From Polychytrium aggregatum (taxonomy: Eukaryota > Chytridiomycota > Chytridiomycetes > Polychytriales): a stretch of 64,000 bases of DNA. The stretch covers positions 124,001-188,000 of the forward strand of contig NW_026516214.1 in NCBI RefSeq assembly GCF_025602895.1, given 5' to 3'. The first letter of the stretch is position 1; each line of letters opens with the position of its first letter. Shown here piece after piece: positions 23,990 through 35,197 of the stretch. The notes beneath the pieces are model-generated. The model saw only the letters and a list, made by a program, of their open reading frames with translations. It had not been told where the DNA came from and searched no databases. The position numbers and the translations under genes were made by a program.

Positions 23990-26838
23990 TCAGTTGTCGT
24001 GGACTTCGAGGCGAGAGTTACGTTGTCGAGGGTGGCGGCGCTCCCACTCACACAGCTTCATTGCCGAGACCAGGTCCATGGTCAAAATCACCTGGGCAAG
24101 CGAGAAGACCAGGGTGATGGCGTAGAAAAAGTTGGCGTTGCCAGCACCAAAGCCAATCCAAAGATGGAAAAACAAAGGCAGCAGTATTGTGGCATACGCG
24201 AGCATGGAGAGGGAGAAGAAGAGCCACGTCATATCTGGGACAGTGAAGCAAGAACAAGCAGCCGCATGTTAGCTACGGCAAGTGCAGTCCGTTCACGGAA
24301 GCAGCCGTGGTGGATAGCGATAACTGACTCCCGATCAGGACCATGATGCTAAGGACCCACTACAGCAGCCCATAGGGTCGACCGGGGGCGCTTACTCACA
24401 CTTGTAGAGGTCGGCATAGAGTCCGACGAGCGGCAGATAGACGGCCAGATCAACGAACGACGGATACGACTTGAGCGTCGATACAACCGCAAGGAGCACC
24501 AAGACGACAAACAGCGGCGAGTTTCTACCAACACAAATACAACGCAAAGTTAAGACAGTCGATTGCTCTTGATTCGGTGGGTTCCGAGCGATGGTGGCTT
24601 GCATTCCTGTCACTCGCTCACTCACCCACTCACTCTCCCAAAGCCGAATGCCGAAGAAGTTGCACAATCCTCCAAGGACTTACTTGAATCGAATCGAGAT
24701 GGGGACAGCAAACACAACCACCCAAAGCTGGAACACAGCCAGGAAAAAGGTTCGGAACTGATCAAACATTTCAATGAAGATGTACCACCACAGCCCAATG
24801 TTTGGAGTCAAATCCGGGACCAGCAAGCTGTCACGCCCAAAGGCATATTCGAGTGGGAAGCGTCAGCTCAGAGAGTCATTGGTGTTGCGGAAATGTGAGA
24901 TCGAAACGACATGTTTCTAGTCCTGGTGCTGCTGCAATCTGGCTCGCCATGAACTTGGACACTCATCCTTCAACAGGCAACGCCAAGTCACCAGCCCTTG
25001 CAGCTCCTGACAACCACTTACATGGTGCCGAATGTTGAATTGATGAACGACCAGGACCCCGCAATCGATCGAGAGAGCCCCAACAGGAATGCCAACGAAA
25101 GAGCATAGAAGAGCCCTGCCCAAAGGAGCGTCACCCAAAACTGAGACGTTGATGGCGCAAGAACAGGGGGGTTCGTTTGGGTTGTGGTGGCTGCGTAAGT
25201 GACTGAACGATCCCTATCACTGCTGCTGCTGTTGCTGCTGCTGTTGCTGCCAATAGCACATCCTCTGTCTCGTCCACTCCTGTTCCTCAGACCTCCATCG
25301 TGATCCTGGAGGTACTTCAGTCGTCCATAGACCGAACCAAGAAGTCCGCTCCACTCACACCGGCCCATACAAACTCATACAAACACACACAGGCTCAAGC
25401 ACTACTTACTCCAGTGTTCCGCCGGCGAGAAATCAGCAACACACAAGGGAATATCAAGATCACCGGATACATGCCCAGGTAGGTAGCAAAGGCCAGGAAC
25501 GCCATTGACGGCAGCCGCTTGCCTGGATGACGACAAGAGCGCAGTTACACTTGCTGTCCAGGGAGAAGCTTCACCTGCAGTCCAGCGGCGATGAGACAGA
25601 AACGTGACGGGAAGGCACGCCGCCGTCTCGCCATCTGCAAGTCTCCGCAACGGTGCGACAGCTCAAAGCGCCTACCTTGGATGGCAAAGTCCACCGCCAG
25701 AACAATGGCCAGATTGTCAAAGACTCCGAGAGACATGCCGATGCAGGAGGCGATCGAGAACGGGCTCGCCAAATACAACAGAGTGATGAGCCACGGATCC
25801 AGCGATCGAGCCTCGATTGCCTTCTCAGTCTGCAACTCTGTCAGAACCCGATCGAGCTTGGATTCGGCACGATCGTCGCCGTTGCTGTTGTCGTTGCTGC
25901 TGTCGTTATCGTTATCCTTGCCGTTACCGTCGCTTGGCTTGCGCTCAGCCAAAGTGCTGGCCGATACGACGTCTTCGGGGATCTCGTCGTCGCTCGATGG
26001 CGACGTGGGCTTGGCCGAAAGCTCAGCGTTGAGGATCTGGTCAAACTCATCCTTGGACTGGCTGATCTGGCGGATCGCAGCGGCGATGGCAATGTCGCAG
26101 AGGACAAAGATCCAGCGGTGCAGAAACGAAGGCAGCGCTTCGAACAGCGCCAACAGGATAGGGGTCTGCCAAGCCAACCAGCGAAACGGTATGGAGCAAG
26201 GGAGGACGCAGCTATTAGATCACTGTGCGCCCATCGAGGGCCGATGAAAGTTCCACTTCGTTTGCTTCTTGCTGCTGCTGGTTGCGGAGCGAAATTGTGC
26301 GGCGACCCGGCTCCATAAGCCCGTGTGCTTATCCGCTCGTTCTCGGTCTAATCGATCACCATTCTACCCCATTCAACCGCCGAATGGATGCATGCCTACT
26401 TGGTACACAACGTTCCCATCGTACGGCGAGATGCCATGGCGCATAAGATAAACGCCTTCAGTCACTGAAAAGAGAAATACACAAGCGAGCACCCGATGTC
26501 AGCACTGCCGGGGACGAGCGGCCGACAATGGTCGACCAACGTCTCGAGCCTCAGGACATCTCCGTTCAGAGAGCCGTCCTGGCATTTTTCCTCTCCCGAA
26601 GAGATCTGCGCTTGGGATATGCTGTTGCCTGCATCTATACGATTGCCGGCCCAAACTTACGTCGCTGAAACTGGGTAATTGGCGTCGCGACCTCGGGTCG
26701 TGAGGCCAGGGTTTCGGCGAGATCGGGGAATGCCACAGGGACGAGCACTCGGACGAGCACCGCCAGGGTGATGGCGGCCGTCAGGAGCCAGGAGCCGCTG
26801 GAAGTACGGCGAGATTGAGTCGTCGACGAGGGCGTCAT
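23990..26838 (-). CDS. PIGU: GPI transamidase subunit PIG-U/Gab1
   Basis: Multispanning ER membrane subunit of the complex that attaches GPI anchors to proteins. Start ATG 26838 (MTPSSTTQSRRTSSGSWLLT), first membrane span AAITLAVLVRVLVPVAF followed by RPEVATPITQFQR, equivalent to the SPLSSWKR block of animal PIG-U. The next exon (about 26465-26405) is GVYLMRHGISPYDGNVVYQ and joins TPILLALFEAL. A long acidic, Asn/Asp-rich cytosolic insert (SNDNSNGDD) follows, unusual for the family. Then LYLASPFSIASCIGMSLGV, MAFLAFATYLGMYPVILIFP, WVTLLWAGLFYALSL, DLTPNIGLWWYIF with FEMFDQF-like sequence (about 24830-24770), LKSYPSFVDLAVYLPL and finally GAGNANFFYAITLVFSLAQV, all in family order. Stop at 23990. 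About nine exons; some borders approximate. Convergent with the tyrosinase gene, 208 bp apart. Confidence 0.88.
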
Positions 26839-27322
26839 CGTATGGGGATGAGCGAGCAGCGGGTCGGGCTGGGGCGATGAGAGGCAGAGCGGGCGGAAAC
26901 GATGCGTTTGTGCACAGCACCGCTGAGCCATAGACACACACAGCACGACAGCAGAGCGACCCGTCGGCGAGCAGGGTTTGAGTGTAACTTTTTTTTTTGG
27001 GGGGGGGGTGAGGTTTTTGCTCTGAAAAAGTCATAAATACAAGAAAGGGAACAATTGGAGATGCAGCGCCGTTGCGCACGGCCGAAACAGCGGCCCGCGA
27101 AGGATCACAGGCGATGAGTGCAACGACGCAGTCGAAACGGCGGAGCACAAAGCCGAGGCCACGATGAAGGGCGAACAGAGGGAGTGATCAAAATACAATG
27201 CAAAACAAGATCGAGCAGGACTGGGGAGCCAGGCAAAGCCAACCGCTCCGAAAAAAACATGGAGCCGCTCGCTCGCGTGGCAGTCCATGGTATGCACAGC
27301 ATCATCATAGAGCCGGACAGCC
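26839..27322. other. Intergenic, PIG-U to binding-protein gene
   Basis: Promoter side of PIG-U and 3' side of the next minus-strand gene. A T-run followed by a G-run at about 26990-27008 is the only notable feature. No gene seen. Confidence 0.5.
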
Positions 27323-29567
27323 TTAGAAGCGAGTCATAGTGATGATTTCCGCCCGGCTGTCGAAGCGCTCGGGGTCGCGGACATTGCTGGGATAGACCGG
27401 GGTGTCGTCGGTGAACTTGTACCATCGCTCGCTCAGGTACTTGCGGTACTTGATGATAAAGTAACCAGCAACTCCAAGAGCAATGAGGGTTGTAAAGACC
27501 ACCAGGAGCACGTTGCGCAGAGCACCGGAGGGATCAGGGACAATCTCAAAGGTGGGAGGAGAGGAGACGGCGCCAGTGTGGGCAACATCGGTCCACTTCT
27601 GGATGTTGGCTGTTGCACCCACAGGACAGAGGGTCGAAGGAACACTCAGGATGGCAGTGGGATCCGCGCACGACTTGGGGCTGGCGGCCACAGTGCCGTC
27701 ACCTTTGCGAAACAAGCGACAGTGCGTTAGGTTGAGGACGGCCGGTCTGGCTTGGTGCAGTCGTGCTGCAAGCGGAAAGGGGATGTAAAGCACGTCGGGG
27801 CCAAAGCGCGAGCAAAACGAAGCGATCTTTACCCTGGGCGATGTTGCGGAACCAGACATCCTTGAATGTGCTGTTGTACTTGGGATTCAGGTTGTGGATC
27901 AAATCCATCTGGTAGTAGTCCGGCTGGAACACGGCCGAGTTGGGCCAGTCTGCACATTCAAATGCCAGAGAGAGGTGGCAAGTTGGGGCGAGCGAGACGA
28001 ACAAGACATGCAGAGGACAAGGCAGGTTAGTAGGCAAGGCAGGCAAAGCCCAGTGCACAGGAGGAGCAACGACTGCGACCGGTTTCAGGATCCGCGGCAG
28101 TGATACCACGGAATGAAAGCGCCAGAGGACTACGGTGCTCGGGATAGCGATGCGTACCATCGTAGCCGTTCGAGTTCACGTTCTCGTCGGTTCGAAGGAC
28201 AAATCCTTGAAGGCCAGTCCATCGGAAAGACTCCATATCCAGAGGGGTGATGTTGTAGTTCTGGTAGAATGTCTGGATGTTGGAGACGCCGTTGGGGTTG
28301 ACGGGGGTGGCATCGATGACGACATCAACGGTCTGGAGGAACTTGACAACATCGGCGTGTCCGAGAGAGGCGCCCATCGAAACATAGTTGCCGCCAGAGC
28401 TGTTGATCAGGGAGGCAGCATACTGTGGGTTGTAATCTCCCCAGTGCGAGCCATCGATGGTGGTAATCCATGTGACGGCCGGGCGATCCGAGGTTTGAAG
28501 GATCTGGAAAGCGGCGACGTTGCACTGGTAGGTGGATTCGATGCCGCTAAACGTAGTTTCGGCGAGAGCCTCCTGGTTATAAAAGGCAGCAATGAACTTG
28601 ATCCACTCGGCGCGGGCCAGAGGCGAGGTCTCTGACATCAGGCTAGCGGTGATCGGGACGGTACCGCTGCTGAGGGAAATGTTAGATACGTTGCCAAAGA
28701 CGACGCCAATGTTCGAGACAGGAGTCGTGGGCAGCTCCAAGATATTGCTGCTGCTGGAGCGAGCTTCAGCGCAAGGCAGCGTGATGGCATTGAGATTCTG
28801 GACATAGCTCACCGAAGTGAGGAGGCCGAGGCGCTGGTAGGATTGGGGGATGAAATGTATGCGAGCGTCAGGATCAAAGCGACGGCAAACCGAGCTATGA
28901 GGGTGGGCGACTTGGGCTCTTTGACAGGTATCGAAAATAGATCAAGATCAAGATCAAGATCGAAGCGGCGCCAAGTCGGCACGGGCAAGCGGGCAGACAA
29001 CTTGTCCTGAGCCAGAGGGAGGCGCCGGGCGAACGAGGCTCGGGGAACTCCCAGCCGCCATCCAAAGATATTTACCTGAAGAGCAGCCAGCACCGACTGG
29101 TCGGCAACGGCAGCGGTAGAAACAGGGACGGGGATCTTGACGGCGTTGGCAGGGATCGAAGTCGAGTTCGGAGCAGGGCCGTTACACATGTAGAGGACGT
29201 AGGTCGAGCTGCCAACTGTGAGGATTTTGTAGCTGTTGCTGTACGAAACGCTGAACTTCTGGGCATACTCTGAGACAAGAAGACATGATCAGTAACATGT
29301 ATGCAGCATATCTAGGCTTGGGAATGAGATGCGAAGCAGAGTGCACCCTATGGATTGGGCTGTTCTCTTCCGGAGAATACGAGTGGGCTAGATGCGGATA
29401 TGCGGGAGAGACTCACTGATGCTCATCTGCTGTCCGGCGGGGAAGTAGTTTTTGCTGGGATCAAAGGTCGAGGTGATCGAGCAGGTGAGTTGCTGCACGG
29501 ACGGCCGGATCAGGGCCATCAGCGTGGCCAAAACCAGAAGCCAGAACATGCTGCGGTGTTGCGTCAT
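27323..29567 (-). CDS. Type I membrane protein with a bacterial-type Fe-siderophore/B12 binding-protein domain
   Basis: Start ATG 29567 with a signal peptide (MFWLLVLATLMALIRPSVQQ, after a short MTQHRS). The ectodomain exons read AQKFSVSYSNSYKILTVGSS with YVLYMCNGPAP (about 29270-29160), ending VSTAAVADQSVLAALQ; then YVQNLNAITLPC, RAEWIKFIAAFYNQEALAET, WITTIDGSHWGDYNPQYAAS, FLQTVDVVIDATPVN (28812-28170), NSAVFQPDYYQMDLIHNLNP and DVWFRNIAQG (about 27945-27840). These follow, in order, the segments of bacterial class III solute-binding proteins (YHNNYKVVTV, YVLVQCGTPAP, GRAEWIKF, then the PD-x-DLIRILHP tail). A single C-terminal span (VLLVVFTTLIALGVAGYFI) and a cytosolic tail with YPSNVRDPERFDS end at TAA 27323. 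I infer a surface receptor or scavenger for a metal chelate or cofactor; the ligand is unknown. No ABC partner is nearby. Confidence 0.75.
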
Positions 29568-30800
29568 TGCAATGTGGGTATGGGATGAGGCCGGACAAGG
29601 GCAAGGTGGGGACGCAGCAGCGGGTGTGCTGGGTGTCGGACGGATGGTGGAGACCGGCGAGAGCGCAAGAGCGATGAGGCGGGAGCGGGCCGGCGGATAC
29701 GAGGCGAGCTGGAGATGGACCACAGATGAACTGGGGCCAGGGAGGAGCGATGAGGCAGGGCGATGTTTGTTGTTGTTGCTTGGCTCGAGGGCAGAAACGC
29801 AAGCTGGATGAAGGTCAAGGGCGGACGAGAGGCATTGTGCGCTTATAAAAAAAAAGTTTGCCGTGTTGCTGGAAGTCAAAGCCGGGAGCGCTGGGCCGGC
29901 TCTCGCTTGCGCCTCGCCGTGCTCTCGGTGGCCGAGAAACGGTCTCGCCGGCGTCTCGCTCTGTGCCAGCAGCACAGCACAGACAGGCCCGTCAGCAACC
30001 GACCGGGTTGCGGCAAAGCGGCCTGCCATCAAGCACGAGTGGGGCACCCCAGGCTGGAACAGACTCGGGAACGGCGGCCTGGGATCGGAATGGCAGGGTC
30101 GGCTCGGCGGTGCTGGTTCTCGGGTCGCTTGGTCGCTGGTGCCTTGCCGACGCTGTCGCTGTCGCTGATCCTCAAACGGCCCGTGGGAACGAACGGCGGA
30201 GCAAGCGACCAGAGCAACTGGCCAGAGCAAGCGACCAGAACAACTGGCCAGAGCAACTGCCTGGAACAACCGAGTGCCCTTCCCCATGAGCAAATGTCGC
30301 TCATGAGTCGCTGTCTGCGTCTGGTTGATCCGGCCGCCTGATCGGTCGCGTATCAATACCGGGCGGGATCAGGGCCGTGCGCAGCCGCCGAGGAAGCATG
30401 TGAAAGCGGCGGTGCTGCTGTTCGCGCTGTTGTTCGCGTTGTTCTCGCGTTGTTCTCGCGCGCCCGAAACGGACCCTGTTCTCGCTGCCGTCTCGGCCGC
30501 CGAGGTGCGCTCTCGCCGCAGGCTCTGTGCTCTCGCCTCGCGCTGTCCAGGCGAATGCGCAATCTGTGTCGCCGCTCGCCCCTTCAACCGCCGTTTTTTT
30601 TTTTCTCTACTGTTTCCAGCTCTGCCGCTCCAGCTGCTTCCTTTTCTCGCCATCGCTCCATCGCTCCGTCGCTCCACCGCCATCATCGGGTGCCTGCTCT
30701 GCTCGCCCGTCCTTCGACTCGCCTGCCTACCCGCCTGCTACTCGACTGCATCTGCAGAGCCGCATCTGAGCGCTCCCGCCCATCCAACACGACCAGCATC
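29568..30800. other. Intergenic, divergent promoter region
   Basis: Lies between the minus-strand binding-protein gene and the plus-strand PRELI gene. It holds TATAAG on the minus strand at 29842-29847 (276 bp from the ATG), a cluster of imperfect repeats of AGCAACTGGCCAGAGCAAGC (about 30195-30262), and a T-run at about 30594-30604. No gene supported. Confidence 0.5.
30195..30262. repeat. Imperfect direct repeats GAGCAACTGGCCAGAGCAAG
   Basis: Three staggered copies of a 15-26 base unit built from GCGACCAGA, GCAACTGGCCA and GAACAACTGG, in intergenic DNA. Confidence 0.7.
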
Positions 30801-31853
30801 ATGAAGCTCTTCGAGTCCACGCATTCGTTTCCGCACTCTTGGTCGACCCTCACCACCGCCAACTGGCGCAAGTACCCCAATGAGCTGTCGCAACACGTCA
30901 TCGCCTGCGACGTTCTCTCGAGAGAGATCGATCCCGCCACCGGCGTTCTCCGCACCGAGCGCCTGCTGACATGCAAGCAGAACATCCCATCGATCGTCCA
31001 CCGGCTCGGTCTGCCGGTGCCTCAGTGCATGTACTTTCTCGAAGTCTCCTATCTCGACCCTGCCGCCCAGACCTACACCGCCGTCTCGACCAATCTGATG
31101 ATGCGAGGTGTCCTGACCGTTGAAGAAACGTGCAAGTTCCGCCAGGTCGAATCGGACCCATCATCGACGCAGTTCGACCAGAAGGTGAGGCCTCGCCCCT
31201 CGAATCTGCTGCCGGGGCAGACACGCCGGTGCCTGTGCTTCCGGCTCGCCACCGCTGATCAGGCCGCGCATGCACATGGCATGCATGCATGCATGCATCG
31301 AGTCGCTGTCGGGCCAGCTACGACCATGACCCATGAGGCCAGGCCGGGGATATACATGCCTGTCCGACTGTCCGATGCGGTGCAGCGCGGCCTCTGTCGC
31401 GGCAGTCATATCCTCCTGAGATTCCTTGCGGGATTCCTTGCGGGATTGCTGGCGGGATTGCTGGCGGCAATGACCCAGTGCACCGTGTTGCTGCCCAGAG
31501 GATTGCTTGGTATTTCCGGCCGGCGTCTTGTCCACCACGCGCGCTATGCTCCCGCTTGCTCACCGCACTGCCTCTCTGCTGACCTCGCCGTGTTGCTCTT
31601 GTAGGTCTCCATCACCGCCTTGGGCGCTCTCAGCACCTTTGCCCGCCTCGTCGAAGACGCCGCCATCAACCGCTTCAAATCCAACGCCCATAAAGGCCGG
31701 GCAGCTCTGGAGTCTGTTATTGACAAGGTCGTTGACGAAGCTCGGGCGGTCGAGTCTCGCGTTGCTGAAGGCCTAGAGGGGCTGCGGAAGGATCTGCAGC
31801 ACGGATGGGCTGGCGCCACTCACCAGAGCCAACCTGCTCAATCGCGGAACTGA
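30801..31853 (+). CDS. PRELI/MSF1-domain mitochondrial lipid-transfer protein (Ups/PRELID family)
   Basis: Shuttles phosphatidic acid or phosphatidylserine across the mitochondrial intermembrane space, usually in complex with Mdm35/TRIAP1 (family knowledge). Exons 30801-31184 and 31605-31853 total 633 bp, 210 residues, typical length. The N-terminus MKLFESTHSFPHSWSTLTTA with WRKYPNELSQHV is diagnostic; next come DVLSREIDPATGVLRTERLL and YFLEVSYLDPAAQTYTAVST with NLMM. Exon 2 starts VSITALGALSTFARLVED and ends in a charged helix. Which paralog (Ups1 or Ups2/3 type) cannot be decided by eye. The 420-bp intron contains GCATGCAT repeats (31279-31297) and four GGGATTSCTTGCG-type units (31419-31468). 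Confidence 0.92.
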
Positions 31854-32608
31854 ACCGTGCCATGTCGCCGATCCCGCCCAATCCCAACCGCGGACTGCAC
31901 GTCTTTGGTGTCTGGCTACGAGCTCACCACCGACCTGCCGACTCACCACCGGCCCACCAACTCATCACCGACCCACCACCATCCCGCTCCCTCCCTCCAT
32001 TCCACTCGACGGCTCTTTCCGATCATTGCAGCCCCCTTCCATATTTTGCGTTTCCTGCCCTTCAGATATGGCACCTGGCCTTTCTGCGTTCCCTAGCATA
32101 TGACTGCTATTTTGGTTTTTGTTGTTTTCACTCTGCTTTCGTTTTTGGTCCAGCTGCGGGCTTGGTGCAGACTGGACTCGTCGCTGTCCCCGCTGGATTG
32201 GATTGAGGCCACCGTTGGTGATGCTTGGGCTTCGTCTGATGATCGGCGCCAATATCCCCGTAGTATTTTCTCGCCTTGGGTCTGTCTCCTTTGGTCTTCT
32301 TTGGGTCGGTACTTTGCCTCGCTTTCTGTGCTGCACCTTGCTTGAGTCTCCGCTTTTGTTTGAGCATTGCCTTTGCCTTTGCCTTTGCCTTTGCTTGCAC
32401 ACCGACCCTGCAATCTCGCTCACTCCTTCTTTTGCTCTCCCTGATCGCTTTCTGCTGTGTATCTTCCCCCGTCTACCGCCACTTCTATCGGCACTCCACC
32501 CTTCCTTTTGCTTGCTTCCTTGCATCCTGTGACGCTGCCTGCTGCAGGTCGCTGTGGTATCGATGATGACAATGTCTACGATGATGACAATGTCTACGAT
32601 GACGACGT

Positions 32609-32641
<33 letters not shown>

Positions 32642-33131
32642 CGATGATAGAAACGATGGTCCCCTTGAGCCTCTTTGCTTGTTTTTTTTTTTGCCTTCTT
32701 TGCTCGGCTTGTTCAAATAGTGTAATATTCAGCCAGAGTCCGTAATATTGATCTTTCACTACGAACTGCGACCTGTCTAGACTGTTTGATGAGTCCCAGC
32801 AGCGCCACTCCGTCGCCCATTCTGTGTCAGATTCCAATGATAATAGGGCTCTGGGTTTGTTTCGACGCCTGGTTTCTTGGTCTGGCTACTTTGATGCTTG
32901 ATCAACCCACTCCGCAGACTTTCATCCACAATTGGTGGGACCTCATACAAATCCCACAGATCACACCAAAAAAAGTGCGCAAATTACAAAGCTGCTCGGC
33001 AGGACTGAATCGCAACGGGCTGCAGATCACATCTTTTGGAACGGAGGTTCACGACGTGCACCTCCAGGGGGTGGCTCGGCCCATGTATCTCTCCGGCGGC
33101 AGCTGCCTGTTGGACATGCCGTCAACACCAC
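31854..33131. other. Intergenic, PRELI to DRC12 (convergent)
   Basis: The 3' ends of two convergent genes. It contains GATGAC/GATTAT microsatellite sequence at about 32561-32655, including a duplicated 18-mer GATGATGACAATGTCTACGA, and a CCTTTG-type run at about 32370-32395. Low-complexity open frames (poly-Ile/Asp) come from these repeats; no gene supported. Confidence 0.55.
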
Positions 33132-35197
33132 TCAGTCCGTCCGGCCGAGGGCCAGCCTCGTGAGCTTGAAGTCGGCCAGACGGCGCTGGCTTGTCTCGGA
33201 GAGATGGATGTTGTCGTTCTCCTTCCACTGCTGGCTGACAACCTCGAGCTTCTTGGTCATCTTTGACAGTGTATCCTGACGGGACGGGAGCCGGAGGCGG
33301 GTTGGGGCGGCCGATCGATCATCGGATGTACAGCAACGAGAAGGAAGGCTCAGCACTTATCACGGCAAGCCGAACTTGAACTCCTTCTCCACGCCCGGCG
33401 ATGCCCAAACCCATGCTGCTTACATTGAGCATGGCCTCGAACTCGCTGGACATGTACGCCATCTTGGCATTCTGGTCCTCGATGATCAAATCCTTCTCCT
33501 CGATGGCGCGGGCGTGCTCCTTGGCGGCTTCCTGAGCGGCATTCTGGGTGGCCGCTGTTCCGGTTCGTTCGAGGGGTTAGCCAGGGACATGGGCATACTT
33601 TGCAGCGATACAACCGAGTCCGTTTTGGTATCACTCCATCAGCAGTCCAGGAGAGCGGGGCAGAGCGGGGCAGAGCGGGGCAGAGCGGGGCAGAGCGGAT
33701 CCACCACTCGATAATGCACCCTTCCGGTCGTGGGTACCAAGTACCAACCAGCCGCCAGCCCAGCACTCCTTCGTCCTCATGGCATGGTCTCACTCGTCGC
33801 CGTTATCGCCCAATCAGCATTGGTCATGCTGCCTCCGCACAAAGCGCGCCCCACCGGCCTACTGCTCACCCAGCTTCGTCCTGAGCTCTGCCACTTGGTT
33901 CTCCAGCTGGTTGATCTTCGAGGCCATCTCCGACTGCATGCACTTGTACTGCCGGCTCATGTCTGCGGAGAGCTCGAGGCGGTCCTTGGACCGGGTCTCC
34001 AGCTGCTCTTCCATGTCCATCATGCTTTGCTTCTGCACCGTGAGTTGGCTCTGCAGTCGGCTGTTGAGGTCCGTTTTAAACTCTGGCGAGACGGAAGGGC
34101 GTCAGCGTACCTGAGGCTGCAAGCCAAGCCAGTGCGGGCAGTGGGCTGGCCTTGCAAAAGTGGGTCGGTTGAACATATAATGACGGACGCCAGCCAACCC
34201 GCCCGACCCACATCGATGCTGCAGTCGGCTGCTGCCCGGATTTCGGGTCCCTTCTCCCAAGCTTCGAGAGCCAAGCCAGTGGGAGTTTCGGAATGCAGCA
34301 GGATGATGGGCTTTAAGGAGTCGATCCAGCGCCGCAATTCCGGAGGTCGCCAACTCAAACCCACAGGCCGTCTGCATCGACCATGGTACTCCCTCGAGGC
34401 TCGGCAAAAGCAAACTCGGGGAAGGCCGATAGAGTTGGAGGAGTGGCTCCTGTCTCCATTCCAGGCTGTCGGTCTCCTGCACAATGACGCCCACGAGCGC
34501 ACTTTGGCCAACACGCAATCGCTGCTGCAGCAGAATCACTTCCCATCTGCTTACCCAGATCGCGAATGAGGACGTCGATCTCGACGCCGGCCTTGGTAAG
34601 TTTCTCGCCCACGTCCAGCTCACCGTTTCCATCTGTTCCGAGGAATGGTTCTGCTGGCTCAGGATCGACCGGAAGGAACTGCCCTCGACGAGGTCGTAGC
34701 AAGCGTTCTCCAGCCCGCTCCACATCCAGGATGCATTCTTGCCGCCGTTCCAATGCGACTCTCATCGTGGCTGTCTTCAATGTTTCAACGGCCTCCCGCC
34801 CTTGCGAGTTGGTCGTCGGCTGCACCCTGGCGCTGAGCGAATCTCCCAGGGCGAGTCGACGCGCGAGAATCACCTCCAGACTGCCCTCAGTGTCCGTGCA
34901 ATGTATCGCCCGACAAGAGCTGGCCGGTGTATTACGCCAGCATGGTTATAACTCTGATGCAGAGGGCGCATGAGAAGGGGGGGCATGATATTTTTCGTCG
35001 TCAGCATCGTCGGCATCGTAACCATCATCAGCATCATCAGAATCGTCGGCATGGCTTGCGCGTTAACAAGGATGCGCTGGGCGACCCGATGCACGTTCAC
35101 CACAGCGATTTAGAGTTTGTGCCTTACCACCGACAGCATTCTTGACGGCTTTTTTCTTGCCCTTCCCAGCCGATCCTGGTTTCTTCTTGGGCGGCAT
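33132..35197 (-). CDS. DRC12: Nexin-dynein regulatory complex subunit 12 (CCDC153 homolog)
   Basis: Coiled-coil protein of the axonemal N-DRC, marking a species with motile flagella. Start ATG 35197; exon 1 (35197-35128) encodes MPPKKKPGSAGKGKKKAVKN, the lysine-rich N-terminus also seen in animal CCDC153. Then coiled-coil exons: FKTDLNSRLQSQLTVQKQSM (about 34085-34020), LSADMSRQYKCMQSEMASKI and NQLENQVAELRTKLG (to about 33870), EHARAIEEKDLIIEDQNAKM with AYMSSEFEAMLN (about 33535-33425), then DTLSKMTKKLEVVSQQWKEN and the tail FKLTRLALGRTD to the stop at 33132. The AEMSRQ, LxxQMADMExxYE and HDSLDRL positions of the animal protein line up in order. Exons between about 34880 and 34560 are uncertain. 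One intron holds a 10-bp repeat (33655-33700). Confidence 0.8.
33655..33700. repeat. 10-bp tandem repeat (GAGCGGGGCA)n in DRC12 intron
   Basis: Four to five perfect units of GAGCGGGGCA. They lie between two coding exons of DRC12, hence intronic. Confidence 0.9.

Noticed and set aside
23990-29567. PIG-U and binding-protein genes as an operon-like functional pair
   Set aside because: They share strand and neighbourhood, but there is a 484-bp spacer and no functional link. Fungal genes are normally transcribed singly.
31965-32837. 290-codon minus-strand frame with poly-Ile
   Set aside because: The Ile/Val/Asp run is a translated GAT/ATG microsatellite in the 3' spacer of the PRELI gene.
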